From assembly GCA_910579995.1 (NCBI GenBank), contig CAJTWH010000011.1, positions 1-64,000 of the forward strand: DNA of 64,000 bases. The letters are read 5' to 3'. The DNA is from an uncultured Muribaculaceae bacterium (GTDB lineage Bacteria > Bacteroidota > Bacteroidia > Bacteroidales > Muribaculaceae). The notes under the pieces were generated by a model. That model saw nothing but the letters and a program-made list of their open reading frames with translations. It was not told the origin of the DNA and made no database searches. Of this stretch, positions 15,748 to 24,582 are shown piece after piece (within the stretch, counting starts at the first letter, position 1; each line of letters begins with the position of its first letter). Made by a program: the position numbers and the translations under genes.

Positions 15748-18700
15748 TTAATTATCGAGATCAGCGAGTGTCTTGAATGAGCTTATACCTTGGTGGTTGA
15801 CGTCGAGCGCGGCGGCTTCGGCAAGATAGCGGGCCGATTTTGCCTTTTCTCCGAGCCCATAATAGCCAAGAGCAAGCATATAGAGGCAGTGGATTCTATT
15901 GCTGAGGTCGAGGTCGCCGTCCCATATCAGGAGGTCGGGGAGAGATACGGCGAAGTAGTCCATGCGCACGTGATCGTGGAGGTGCTGCTTTCCATAATCG
16001 ACGAGTCGGTTGAAGTATGCCCGTGCTTTGTTTTCGTTACCAAGAGCACGGAAAGCAAGTCCGGCATAGAAAATCTTGTCAGGTTTGGCGTCGTTATAGT
16101 ACATCGCCGCAGCGGGTTCGGTTGGGCCGAGTGTAGCCTGATTGAAAGCCTCAGAGGCCTCGTCGTCCTTTCCGAGAGCTTTATAGCAAACACCAAGGAG
16201 ATAGTAGAAATCGTTTTCCTGAGCGCCGTAGAGCTTGCCTTCGCCGAGGTGATGCGGATATTCGAGACATTCTTTGAGGAGAGCTATAGCTTGCTCATAT
16301 TTTTTGGCAGCTATAAATTCTTTAGCAAGCTCAACGCGTGCAGTCTGGTACTGGGCGGGCACTTTGCCTTCACCACCCTCCCATGGATGGAAGATATGGT
16401 TGTCGAGCTTCGACATAGCCAGACGGTAATCACCGGTCTGATTGAGAAGTGTGATTTCCTCAAGCACAAGGTCGTCGCGCATGGCGATGAGACCGGGATA
16501 TTTCTGCAGGAATCCGAGGCGTGTTGCGTGGTCGCGTCCGAGCCGCTTGTAGAGTTGGTCGAGCTCCATGAGTATACGCGAATCGGTATCGTCGAGGCGG
16601 AAAGCTTTTTCCATTGCTTCGACGGCTTTAGCTTCGTCGTTGCGCTTGTTGAAGTAACCGAGGGCAAGATTGCGCCATGTGGTGGGATAGTCGGGATTGA
16701 TACGTGCAGCCGCTTCCCAGTCGGCCATGGCGATATCGTACTGACGTTTGTCGTAGTAGAGATTGCCGAGGAAGTGGTATGCGTTGGCGTCTCCGGAGTT
16801 GAGAGCTATAGCTGCATTGAGGGCGATTATAGCCTCCAGACGATTGGGGAAGACGTAGTCGGGGCACGAAGAAGCGCCTTTGTTGAAAGCTTTCTTCGCG
16901 GCTTCGGCGTCTCCGGCCATAAGTTCGCACCAACCCATGTAGTAGTATGTCATGGGGGTTACGGCGCCTGATTCTATAGCCATATTCCAGAGAGCGGTCG
17001 CCTCGCTCCAAAGTCCGGCAGCGGCGAGGTCGAGGGCCAGTTCGTCGTAGTTATGGGCGTTGCCGTGCATGAGTTCGGCCATCAGATCGAGAGCTACTTC
17101 TTGCCCGTTGTTCAAGTACTTGGCCCACAAGCAGCCGTAGTTGAAATTATCCATGGCAAGAGATTCGTCGCAGAGAGCGAGAGCTTCGTCGGCCCGGCCG
17201 AGCTTTGCAAGTATGAATGCCTTCAGTGCACGCGCCTTAGGATTGATGTAGTTTCGCATTAGTGAACGGTTGACCTCGTAGAGGGCATCGTCCATCCACC
17301 CTTGCATTGCCGAAATACAGGCACAGGCGTAGTATCCGGCGTCCTGCCATGCGCCGTTCCATGTGGACTTGTAGAAGCAGTCGTAAGCTTCATCATATCG
17401 TCCCTGATATTTGAGTGCGAGACCGAGATTGTAGACAGGCTCACCGTCGTAAGGATTGGGATTGCGTTTCTTCAGAATCTTCACAGCCTTGGCAAGATAT
17501 TGCTCGGCAAGGTCAAAACGGCCTTTGCGGATATACCACAAGCCCATGGCGTTGTTGCAACGTACATCGTTGGGGTCGCGTCGGAGGCCTTCCTCATAAT
17601 AGTCGGTCGGGCGGAAGGTGGCGTGGCGATACTGCTCCAGATGCAGGCCGGTGAGGTAGAGCTGCTCTACAGTCATTACCTCTTCGGGGCGTAGAGCGGC
17701 TTCGGCAGCGTCGGGAATGGGGCGGATTTCATCAGGCTCGGCATGCCATGTAAGGACCGTTTTTCCTTTGCGGAGCACGGCTACATTGACACTGTCGAGT
17801 GAGAGCCCATTTGAGTCGGCCTCCATAGTAAATACCTTTTCGGGCGTGATTACGGTAGATTCGCAGCCTAAGAGCGAGCCATCGTCGCCTTTAAGGCGTA
17901 TTTCGACTTCCTGTTTTGATGTTGCAAAAATCCTGAGCATGAATTTACCGTTTTCAAGCTCGATATTCATCAGCAGATCCTTTGTGGCATTCTTCACCAC
18001 ACCGAGTTCGCGATAGGGAAGGAAATATTGGGTGAATTCTTTTTGCTCGTAAGGCATAAGCCACGAGAAATCAGGCTGGTTTTCGGTATAGACACCGGCC
18101 ATGAGCTCTATATATGGACCATCGTCGTCGGTGAGATTGCGGTCCCAAGCGCGTCCGAAGTCGCCGTTACCCCATGTCCACTGCTTCTTACCGGGCGAAA
18201 CATGATGGCTGGCCACATGGAGCATACCGGCTTCAGTATCGAATTCGTATCCGCCTTCGAAATCATATTTTGAGTTCACACCCATGTAGCTGGTGGGCAC
18301 GAATATGTTTTTGTAGTTTGCAATATCGACGCCGGCCGAGTAATCCATCTTATAATATGTGCCTGTAGCGATGGGGAAGGAAGAAACAGCGCGTTTGCCA
18401 TGGTCGAAGACGGCATTGATATCCGGCGGGAACACCGAGCGGTAGTGGTCATTTACAGCCACAGCCGGATTGGCCCACCAAAGGAATGTCTGCGGCACAT
18501 CGGTACCATTGAAGAGCCGTCCTGTAATCTCAAGATATGCACATCCGGGGCGCAGGGTGAATCCGGCCTGACCGCGCTGGTGGAACATGCGCTCGGTCTC
18601 ATTGACCCATACGGTAACAGATCCGTCGTTGTTCTCCTCTATCGTGCAGTCGACCGGCATATAAGTCGACGGACGGTGGTGCTGAGGCCAGTTGAACTCT

Positions 18701-19038
18701 ATACCACCTGAAATCCACGGGCCGGCAAGACCTACGAGTGCGGGCTTGATGACGTGGTTGTAATACACGAAATGGCGATTTTTGATTTTGTCGAATGCCA
18801 TCTGTATGCGACCGCCAAGTTCGGGGAGCACCATCACTTTGATGTATTCGTTTTCGATATAGACGGCGTTCCAAAGATGGTCGGTCTTTACATTTGAGAT
18901 TGATTCGATGACAGGGTAAGGATATACCACGCCCGAGGAGCCTTGATAGACGCGCTTTTCGAGGAAGATGGGATTTTTTTCTTCTTTACCCACTTCGTAG
19001 GTGGGAATGGATACTATTTCTTTCCAAGCTTTAACCAT
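15748..19038 (-). CDS. DUF5107 and tetratricopeptide-repeat protein
   Basis: A 1096-residue protein with no signal peptide or membrane helix, so probably cytoplasmic. Residues 30-340 are the DUF5107 domain, a beta-sandwich thought to resemble galactose mutarotases, with VMVLPELGGRIQMAFDK, WISGGIEFNWPQHH and WTWGNGDFGRAWD. Residues 460-1090 are tandem tetratricopeptide repeats (for example YHFLGNLYYDKRQYDIAMADW). It is transcribed just downstream of the sugar porter with a 20-base gap. Such pairs suggest a role in handling imported sugars. No catalytic assignment can be made from the sequence. Confidence 0.85.
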   Translation of the reverse strand: MVKAWKEIVSIPTYEVGKEEKNPIFLEKRVYQGSSGVVYPYPVIESISNVKTDHLWNAVYIENEYIKVMVLPELGGRIQMAFDKIKNRHFVYYNHVIKPALVGLAGPWISGGIEFNWPQHHRPSTYMPVDCTIEENNDGSVTVWVNETERMFHQRGQAGFTLRPGCAYLEITGRLFNGTDVPQTFLWWANPAVAVNDHYRSVFPPDINAVFDHGKRAVSSFPIATGTYYKMDYSAGVDIANYKNIFVPTSYMGVNSKYDFEGGYEFDTEAGMLHVASHHVSPGKKQWTWGNGDFGRAWDRNLTDDDGPYIELMAGVYTENQPDFSWLMPYEQKEFTQYFLPYRELGVVKNATKDLLMNIELENGKFMLRIFATSKQEVEIRLKGDDGSLLGCESTVITPEKVFTMEADSNGLSLDSVNVAVLRKGKTVLTWHAEPDEIRPIPDAAEAALRPEEVMTVEQLYLTGLHLEQYRHATFRPTDYYEEGLRRDPNDVRCNNAMGLWYIRKGRFDLAEQYLAKAVKILKKRNPNPYDGEPVYNLGLALKYQGRYDEAYDCFYKSTWNGAWQDAGYYACACISAMQGWMDDALYEVNRSLMRNYINPKARALKAFILAKLGRADEALALCDESLAMDNFNYGCLWAKYLNNGQEVALDLMAELMHGNAHNYDELALDLAAAGLWSEATALWNMAIESGAVTPMTYYYMGWCELMAGDAEAAKKAFNKGASSCPDYVFPNRLEAIIALNAAIALNSGDANAYHFLGNLYYDKRQYDIAMADWEAAARINPDYPTTWRNLALGYFNKRNDEAKAVEAMEKAFRLDDTDSRILMELDQLYKRLGRDHATRLGFLQKYPGLIAMRDDLVLEEITLLNQTGDYRLAMSKLDNHIFHPWEGGEGKVPAQYQTARVELAKEFIAAKKYEQAIALLKECLEYPHHLGEGKLYGAQENDFYYLLGVCYKALGKDDEASEAFNQATLGPTEPAAAMYYNDAKPDKIFYAGLAFRALGNENKARAYFNRLVDYGKQHLHDHVRMDYFAVSLPDLLIWDGDLDLSNRIHCLYMLALGYYGLGEKAKSARYLAEAAALDVNHQGISSFKTLADLDN

Positions 19039-19058
19039 AGCAAGCTATTTGTTAAGTA

Positions 19059-20441
19059 TTATTTTATCAATTCGTTTTCAATTTCTTCAAGACTTTTTCC
19101 CTTTGTCTCGGGGCAGCGTTTCAAGAAGTAAATATATCCGCATAGGCAGATTGCCGCATATATCCAGAAAGTGCCGTAGCTGCCGAGAGCGTTATTGAGG
19201 ATAGGGAATGAATATGTGAGGGTGAAAGAGCCTACCCAGAGGGCAAATGTGCAGCTTGCCACAGCGATGGCACGCACCTTGTTAGGGAAGATTTCAGACA
19301 GAAGGACCCACGTGACCGGGCCGAGAGTCATGGCATAGCAGGCAATTGCAGCCACAACAAGTATTATCATGAAGAAGCCTGTGATCTGCATGCGGTAGCA
19401 AGTGCCGAGGATGGCGTATATCACGCTCAACCCGGCCGCCCCGGCAAGCATAAGTTTACGGCGACCGATACGGTCGACAGTATAGATAGCCACGAAAGTA
19501 AACACCACATTTGTAATGCCTGTGAGCACTATATTGAACAACATCTCGCCAAGGTCGTAGCCGGCATCCGAGAATATCTCCTGAGCATAATTGAATATCA
19601 CATTTGTGCCGCACCACTGCTGAAATACCGCAATTACCACACCGAGAATGAGCACAGGCAGATACGGGCGGCTGAAGAGCAGGCCCAGCCCACCTTTAGC
19701 TGCCGCCTTGCTTTCGGCAGCCTCAATAGCCTCGATTTCCTGACGGGCGTATTCCTCTCCACCGATGTTGGTCAAAACGGCCTCAGCCTTTTGGCGGACA
19801 CCTTTGAGAGCCATCCATCGCGGACTTTCCGGGATGAAGAAGGCAAGGATAAGGAAAGCGGCTGCAGGGAATGCGGCGCTCCAGAACATCCAACGCCAGC
19901 CCCAAAGCACATTCCAAGAGTCGGCGGGTGCTATAGTCGTACCGGCCGGCATAGGCTCGGCGATGAGCCAGTTTACTATCTGTGCCGCAAGAATACCGAG
20001 AACGATAGTGAGCTGATTGAGAGCTACGAGTTTACCTCTTATATGGCCCGGCGATACCTCTGCAATATACATCGGCGACAGACCTGAAGCTATACCGATA
20101 GCCATACCTCCGACAAAGCGTGCCAGCAGAAAGCAGGCAAAAGTATCAAAGGCGCCTGTGCCATAAGCTGATATCAGAAATATAAATGCGGATATCAGCA
20201 AGAGAGGCTTGCGGCCGATACGGTCGGCAAGTGTTCCGCAAAGCATGGCTCCACCAAGACAACCGAGCAGAGCTATACTCATGGCCAGGCCCTGCAGTTC
20301 GGGGCTGTCGGCAATTCCAAAAAATACTTCATAGAAAGGTTTTGCACCACCAATGACTACCCAGTCGTAGCCAAAGAGGAGACCACCCATTGCCGAAACG
20401 GCACATATAAAGTAGATGAATGATTTATTAAAATTTTCCAT
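19059..20441 (-). CDS. MFS sugar:proton symporter (sugar porter family, XylE-like)
   Basis: A 460-residue inner-membrane transporter with twelve predicted helices. Sugar-porter signatures are all present: GGLLFGYDWVVIGG in helix 1, GTLADRIGRKPLLL after helix 2, RFVGGMAIGIASGLSPMYIAE, PESPRWM at the central loop, FQQWCGTNVIFNYA in helix 7, DRIGRRKLML and the C-terminal PETKGKSLEEIE. It would bring a monosaccharide into the cytoplasm. Its gene is divergent from an AraC regulator and co-transcribed with the DUF5107 gene. Confidence 0.92.
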   Translation of the reverse strand: MENFNKSFIYFICAVSAMGGLLFGYDWVVIGGAKPFYEVFFGIADSPELQGLAMSIALLGCLGGAMLCGTLADRIGRKPLLLISAFIFLISAYGTGAFDTFACFLLARFVGGMAIGIASGLSPMYIAEVSPGHIRGKLVALNQLTIVLGILAAQIVNWLIAEPMPAGTTIAPADSWNVLWGWRWMFWSAAFPAAAFLILAFFIPESPRWMALKGVRQKAEAVLTNIGGEEYARQEIEAIEAAESKAAAKGGLGLLFSRPYLPVLILGVVIAVFQQWCGTNVIFNYAQEIFSDAGYDLGEMLFNIVLTGITNVVFTFVAIYTVDRIGRRKLMLAGAAGLSVIYAILGTCYRMQITGFFMIILVVAAIACYAMTLGPVTWVLLSEIFPNKVRAIAVASCTFALWVGSFTLTYSFPILNNALGSYGTFWIYAAICLCGYIYFLKRCPETKGKSLEEIENELIK

Positions 20442-20463
20442 GGTAGAATTATTTTTACGCTTG

Positions 20464-20471
20464 CAAAATTA
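20464..20471 (-). promoter_or_regulatory. -7 promoter box for the sugar porter operon
   Basis: Minus strand TAATTTTG, 22 bases upstream of the ATG at 20441, in the region shared with the divergent AraC gene. No consensus TTG at 20-base spacing. Confidence 0.5.
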
Positions 20472-20548
20472 AAACGGAAAAGCCTCGATAAAAATGGATT
20501 GCACACAGGAAAAGCATGGACTATATTATTATACACCCTCGTAATTTA

Positions 20549-20579
20549 TTGCAGCGACACAAAAAAGACATTATCTTTG
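20549..20579 (+). promoter_or_regulatory. Promoter of the AraC regulator gene
   Basis: TTG (20549-20551), 20 bases, TATCTTTG (20572-20579). It lies downstream of the most upstream in-frame ATG (20516), so it decides for the ATG at 20606. Confidence 0.7.
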
Positions 20580-20605
20580 CAGAAAACTATATCACATTTG
20601 CGATC

Positions 20606-21487
20606 ATGAAGATAAGGAGTGGATTTAGTGGCGAGCGCTCGCTGGTGCTACCCCAAGTCATAGTACAGATGATGGAAGAGGATCCAATGACATCATCTCT
20701 CCACATAAGCGACCTTGGGTATTACCCCAAGGCGGCACATCACTATCGTGATAGAAATGAGCCTATTGACCAGTGTATATTCATATATTGCATAGAAGGT
20801 CAAGGATGGTATGAGATCAAGGGGCGTCGCTACGAAGTGGGCTCTAACCAATATTTCATACTACCGGCCAATACCCCTCACACCTATGCCGCAAGCGAAG
20901 ATAATCCATGGACCATATATTGGATACACTTCCGTGGCACGCTTGCCGGCGAATATGCCGCCCAAGCTTTGGAGCCGCAGACCATAAACCCGGGTATGGG
21001 CTCGCGCATACAGCACCGCATAGATATGTTCGAGGAGATCTACAATACTCTCCACACCTCCCTTACCATAGCGAGCATACGCTATGCCATGGCTGTGTTC
21101 CACCATTTCATAGCGTCGCTGATGTATATCAGAGAGTACCGCAGCGTAGGCTCACAGCAACTCGGCAGTTCTATAGTTGACTCGACTATCCATTTCATGA
21201 GGGAAAATATCGAGAAGCACCTTACACTGAGCGACTTTGCCGAGTATGCCGGGTTTTCGGCCTCGCACCTCTCGGCGATGTTCAAGAATGAAACCGGCCA
21301 CAGCCCGCTCTACTACTTCAATCTGCTCAAGGTGCGCAAGGCATGCGAACTGCTCGAAAGCACCTCGATGAAGCTCAACCAGATAAGTTTCAAGATCGGG
21401 ATAACCGATCCGTTCTACTTCTCAAGGCTTTTCTCCAAGATGATGGGGATGTCGCCCAAAGCTTACCGCACGCGTCCAAAGACCTGA
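20606..21487 (+). CDS. AraC-family regulator with N-terminal cupin domain
   Basis: A 293-residue regulator, starting at 20606 as the promoter indicates. Residues 40-130 form an arabinose-binding-type cupin (EGQGWYEIKGRRYEVG, LPANTPHTYAA). Residues 195-290 are the DNA-binding domain with TLSDFAEYAGFSASHLSAMF and KLNQISFKIGITDPFYFSRL, ending in MSPKAYR. It is divergent from the porter/DUF5107 operon, which it probably activates, and its stop codon directly touches that of the convergent GH92 gene. Confidence 0.9.
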   Translation: MKIRSGFSGERSLVLPQVIVQMMEEDPMTSSLHISDLGYYPKAAHHYRDRNEPIDQCIFIYCIEGQGWYEIKGRRYEVGSNQYFILPANTPHTYAASEDNPWTIYWIHFRGTLAGEYAAQALEPQTINPGMGSRIQHRIDMFEEIYNTLHTSLTIASIRYAMAVFHHFIASLMYIREYRSVGSQQLGSSIVDSTIHFMRENIEKHLTLSDFAEYAGFSASHLSAMFKNETGHSPLYYFNLLKVRKACELLESTSMKLNQISFKIGITDPFYFSRLFSKMMGMSPKAYRTRPKT

Positions 21488-24229
21488 TCAATGTTCGAGC
21501 TCAATTTCAATTGTGCCACCCTCGGCAAGCTCGCGATGAGTGATTATGGCTTTAGCCGGATCGATAAGCCGGCCATTTATGCAGGCTCTTCCTATGGCAT
21601 AGTTTCCGGTGTCGATTCCCCGTGTGCGTATAACAAGGCTGTCGCCTTTATAATATGGCTTGGCCAAGGATATGGTTACTTTGTCAAAAACAGGTGATGT
21701 AAGGTCGTAGTCCGGCTCAGCGGATGCTGTACCGGTAACGCTGAAGAGGCCGATAGCCATGAGCGCGCTCGTCGCCCCCATCTGCCCCTGATCTTCATCG
21801 TGCCCACCGTAGCCACGGTCGGGATTGTTATAACCGTATGCCTGCGCCTGCACCCGGCGCACCCATTTCTGAGCGAGGCGACCGTAGCCTATACGGTTGA
21901 AAACATGGGCATTCGACAATCCGGGCTGGTTGGCATAGCTGATATACCCTGAGCCATATCCGGAAAGGAAATCCTCGCTCTGAGCCATCTCAAAAGCATG
22001 ATTGAGCCTCGCGGCCATCACTTCCTCCCCTCCCATGAGAGCGGCAAGTCGGTCGAGCTGGTGCGACACCGACCAAGTAGCCTGCCAAGCATTGGCTTCC
22101 ACCCATCCCCATCCGTCAAGGAGGTCGGTATGCAGCCAATCGCCCTTGCCGTCTTTTGGAAGTATGAGCCCGGCGTCGCTGTTGTAAAGCGAGGTCCAGC
22201 CGGAAGACCTTTTTGCGAAATAACGCGCGTCGGCTTTCTTTCCAAGTCTATCGGCCATTTGCGATAGAGTCCAATCCTGAAAAGCAGCCTCGAGGGTTAT
22301 ACCTGCGTTGCCGTCAAAATAACCGTTGCGCTCATAGAAATCTATTTCTTCTTTAGAGCCCATCATGCCACCGCCACTATGGTTGCGCTTGAGGTGCTTG
22401 TAGGCATGCAGCGGCTCCACTTTTGTCATCATTCCTTTAAGGTAAGCCGATGTGATAAGACTCGTAGCCGGGCATGCCGTCATTATATATGAATATCCAC
22501 CAAGGTTAGGCCCTCGTGGAATAAGGCCGCCATTATCGGCATACTGCACCAGAGATGCAGCGAAATCATCGAGCACCTCGGGCCAAGCAAGACCCCATAG
22601 CACATTCAAGTTCCACTGCGAGAGCCAGAAAGAATCAGAATTATACATATTGAAGCGAGCCTTTCCATCTTTTCCCATCGGCAAACGGCGCACAATCAGA
22701 CGGGCATTGCGTGTGAAAGCGCCGTCACGTTGCCCCTGCGTGTAATCGGGATACTCGCCATTGATGTCGTTGATTTTATGTCGTCCAAGAAGAACATGCC
22801 ATAGGTCGGTATAGAATTTTTCTCTCTGCAGCGGCGTACCACCCTCCACATCGATCCGGCCGAGACATTCATTCCAAATCTCAGTGGCGCGGGCATGCAC
22901 ATTATCAAAGTCGAAACCGGGACATTCTTGCTGCATGTTGAGCAGGGCATTCTCGCGGCTTACATACGATATGGCAATCTTATAGGTCAAGCGGTCACCG
23001 GCGCCGACATCGCCTACGTTGAGCCTTACACCGGCCGAGGGAGCTTCCCAATAGCTGAACCATTCATCCGGATATATTTTATGAGCGTATGTAGAGACAT
23101 CGAGGCCGTCGGTGTCGCGTGTCAACTCACCGTCGTGCCACGCGTCGATACGGCAGACCGGACGGTCAAGCTCTACGGCGAAGAATACTTTTACGCTGTC
23201 GGGGCCTCCCCACAGGCGGCCCACAGTAGTGAGTTCGCCGGCGAAAGTGTTGTCATCCACCCGTTCGACTTTTGGGTTGACCATGGTAGTCGTACCTATA
23301 TAGCCGCTGAGATTTAGCAGGAGAGCGGCGTCGGAGGCGGCGTCGGCATAAGTGCAGCGGTAGACCGACACACGGTCGGTTGCCGTCTGCTCAACCCACA
23401 TATTATATTTATCAAGGAAAAGCCTGTGGTATCCGGGGCGCACAATCTCGCCGTCGTGGCTGAAAGAGGATTTCCAAGCCGAGGCACCGAGCGCGACATC
23501 CACCTCCGAGCACACCGGCATAACGTCGACGGCACCGATCATCCAGTCGTGGAGCTGAGGGAAACCAAGGACTTCTGTGGAATTATAGTTATACCCTCCG
23601 CCATACTGATTCTTATTGCGGGTGAGGGGCGCCGAGCTTATCATACCGAAAGGCAGCGAGCCGGTGGCGAAGAAAAAATAACGGCCGCGAGCAGTCTCGA
23701 TATAAGGATTGACTTTGCCTACATAATCACCCGTACCGTCGATTGAGGTATAAACCTCAATCTCGGAGAGACCCACCTGCACACCATCGGCATCGCTTAC
23801 GTCCACCGACATCCATTCCACTTCTTTTTCAGGGAACTCCACAGTGCGAGGCGAGCCGTCGTTTGGAATAGAATTGACAAAAATTCTTGTAGAGTCGCTG
23901 AAATTCAAAACCACACCGGCGACATGGCGGCTCAGGTCAGGAAGGTCATATAAAACCACCTTATTAATTTTATGAGGCTTCTGCCAGTCGAGCCGCAGAG
24001 AAGGATAGTCAATCATGCCCCAAGATGTAGTGCCGGAAGTCGAGCGCCATTCATTTTTGGCATTGACGCGCGCAATACCATCTACGGCCGCCGAAGCCGG
24101 GTAGCCATCCAATTCACCCGAGGCCGACACAGCGGCTTCGCCTGCTATATTATATGAAGTTGCAAAAGAATAAAAGGGTAAGGCAAGTGCCAGCAAGGCA
24201 CAAAAAACTGAGATGCGGTTTTTCATCAT
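21488..24229 (-). CDS. GH92-family glycosidase with N-terminal discoidin-like domain (divergent member)
   Basis: A 913-residue secreted protein (signal peptide ending SFATS). Residues 28-170 look like a discoidin/F5-8-type carbohydrate-binding domain. Residues 180-910 are the GH92 alpha-mannosidase fold, a calcium-dependent inverting family. Recognisable blocks are VGKVNPYIETARGRYFF and VEANAWQATWS (the position of the catalytic acid Glu) and GGHDEDQGQMGATSA (the base Asp region). The usual NEPSHH loop reads ANQPGLSNAH. Specificity may therefore differ from typical alpha-mannosidases. It has its own consensus promoter and is read opposite to the main locus. Confidence 0.88.
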   Translation of the reverse strand: MMKNRISVFCALLALALPFYSFATSYNIAGEAAVSASGELDGYPASAAVDGIARVNAKNEWRSTSGTTSWGMIDYPSLRLDWQKPHKINKVVLYDLPDLSRHVAGVVLNFSDSTRIFVNSIPNDGSPRTVEFPEKEVEWMSVDVSDADGVQVGLSEIEVYTSIDGTGDYVGKVNPYIETARGRYFFFATGSLPFGMISSAPLTRNKNQYGGGYNYNSTEVLGFPQLHDWMIGAVDVMPVCSEVDVALGASAWKSSFSHDGEIVRPGYHRLFLDKYNMWVEQTATDRVSVYRCTYADAASDAALLLNLSGYIGTTTMVNPKVERVDDNTFAGELTTVGRLWGGPDSVKVFFAVELDRPVCRIDAWHDGELTRDTDGLDVSTYAHKIYPDEWFSYWEAPSAGVRLNVGDVGAGDRLTYKIAISYVSRENALLNMQQECPGFDFDNVHARATEIWNECLGRIDVEGGTPLQREKFYTDLWHVLLGRHKINDINGEYPDYTQGQRDGAFTRNARLIVRRLPMGKDGKARFNMYNSDSFWLSQWNLNVLWGLAWPEVLDDFAASLVQYADNGGLIPRGPNLGGYSYIMTACPATSLITSAYLKGMMTKVEPLHAYKHLKRNHSGGGMMGSKEEIDFYERNGYFDGNAGITLEAAFQDWTLSQMADRLGKKADARYFAKRSSGWTSLYNSDAGLILPKDGKGDWLHTDLLDGWGWVEANAWQATWSVSHQLDRLAALMGGEEVMAARLNHAFEMAQSEDFLSGYGSGYISYANQPGLSNAHVFNRIGYGRLAQKWVRRVQAQAYGYNNPDRGYGGHDEDQGQMGATSALMAIGLFSVTGTASAEPDYDLTSPVFDKVTISLAKPYYKGDSLVIRTRGIDTGNYAIGRACINGRLIDPAKAIITHRELAEGGTIEIELEH

Positions 24230-24302
24230 TCAAGGCGTTTATTTAAGAGGGTATTTTGGGGCAGTAAAAAACAGATAGTCTGAAACGCTTATCACTGCGC
24301 CG

Positions 24303-24333
24303 CAAAATTAAGTATTATACAGCTGATTAGCAA
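24303..24333 (-). promoter_or_regulatory. Promoter of the divergent GH92 gene
   Basis: Minus strand TTG (24331-24333), 20 bases, TAATTTTG (24303-24310), giving a leader of about 70 bases to the ATG at 24229. The 353-base region 24230-24582 holds no gene, only this promoter and one for the GH95 gene. Confidence 0.7.
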
Positions 24334-24547
24334 ATTTTTATTAATAAATATTTCAATAATTTTGTCCATGTTTTCAATTACATTATCCATTCTTACAGCA
24401 ATTAAAATATTTCTGAATCTGCAGCCGAACGAGCATGGTGAACAATACACGTCATAATTTATTCTCCTTGCGTCATTGCATATAGATTTGACGAATATGT
24501 TCTATTTTATGAACTGAATCTGTTTCAGCTCCGGGCTCCTACGCGAC

Positions 24548-24555
24548 TAATTTTG
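24548..24555 (+). promoter_or_regulatory. -7 promoter box for the GH95 gene
   Basis: TAATTTTG, 27 bases upstream of the ATG at 24583. A further TAATTTTG at 24357-24364 on the same strand could give a longer leader. Neither has a clean TTG at 20-base spacing. Confidence 0.5.
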
Positions 24556-24582
24556 CGGGAAAATAACATTACATAAGAAACC

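Noticed and set aside
15790..16971. A 393-codon plus-strand frame opposite the TPR region
   Set aside because: It mirrors the repeat-rich DUF5107/TPR gene, shows no family motif and no promoter, and is best explained as a shadow.
20516..20605. An N-terminal extension of the AraC regulator
   Set aside because: The consensus promoter at 20549-20579 lies within it, so translation must begin at 20606.
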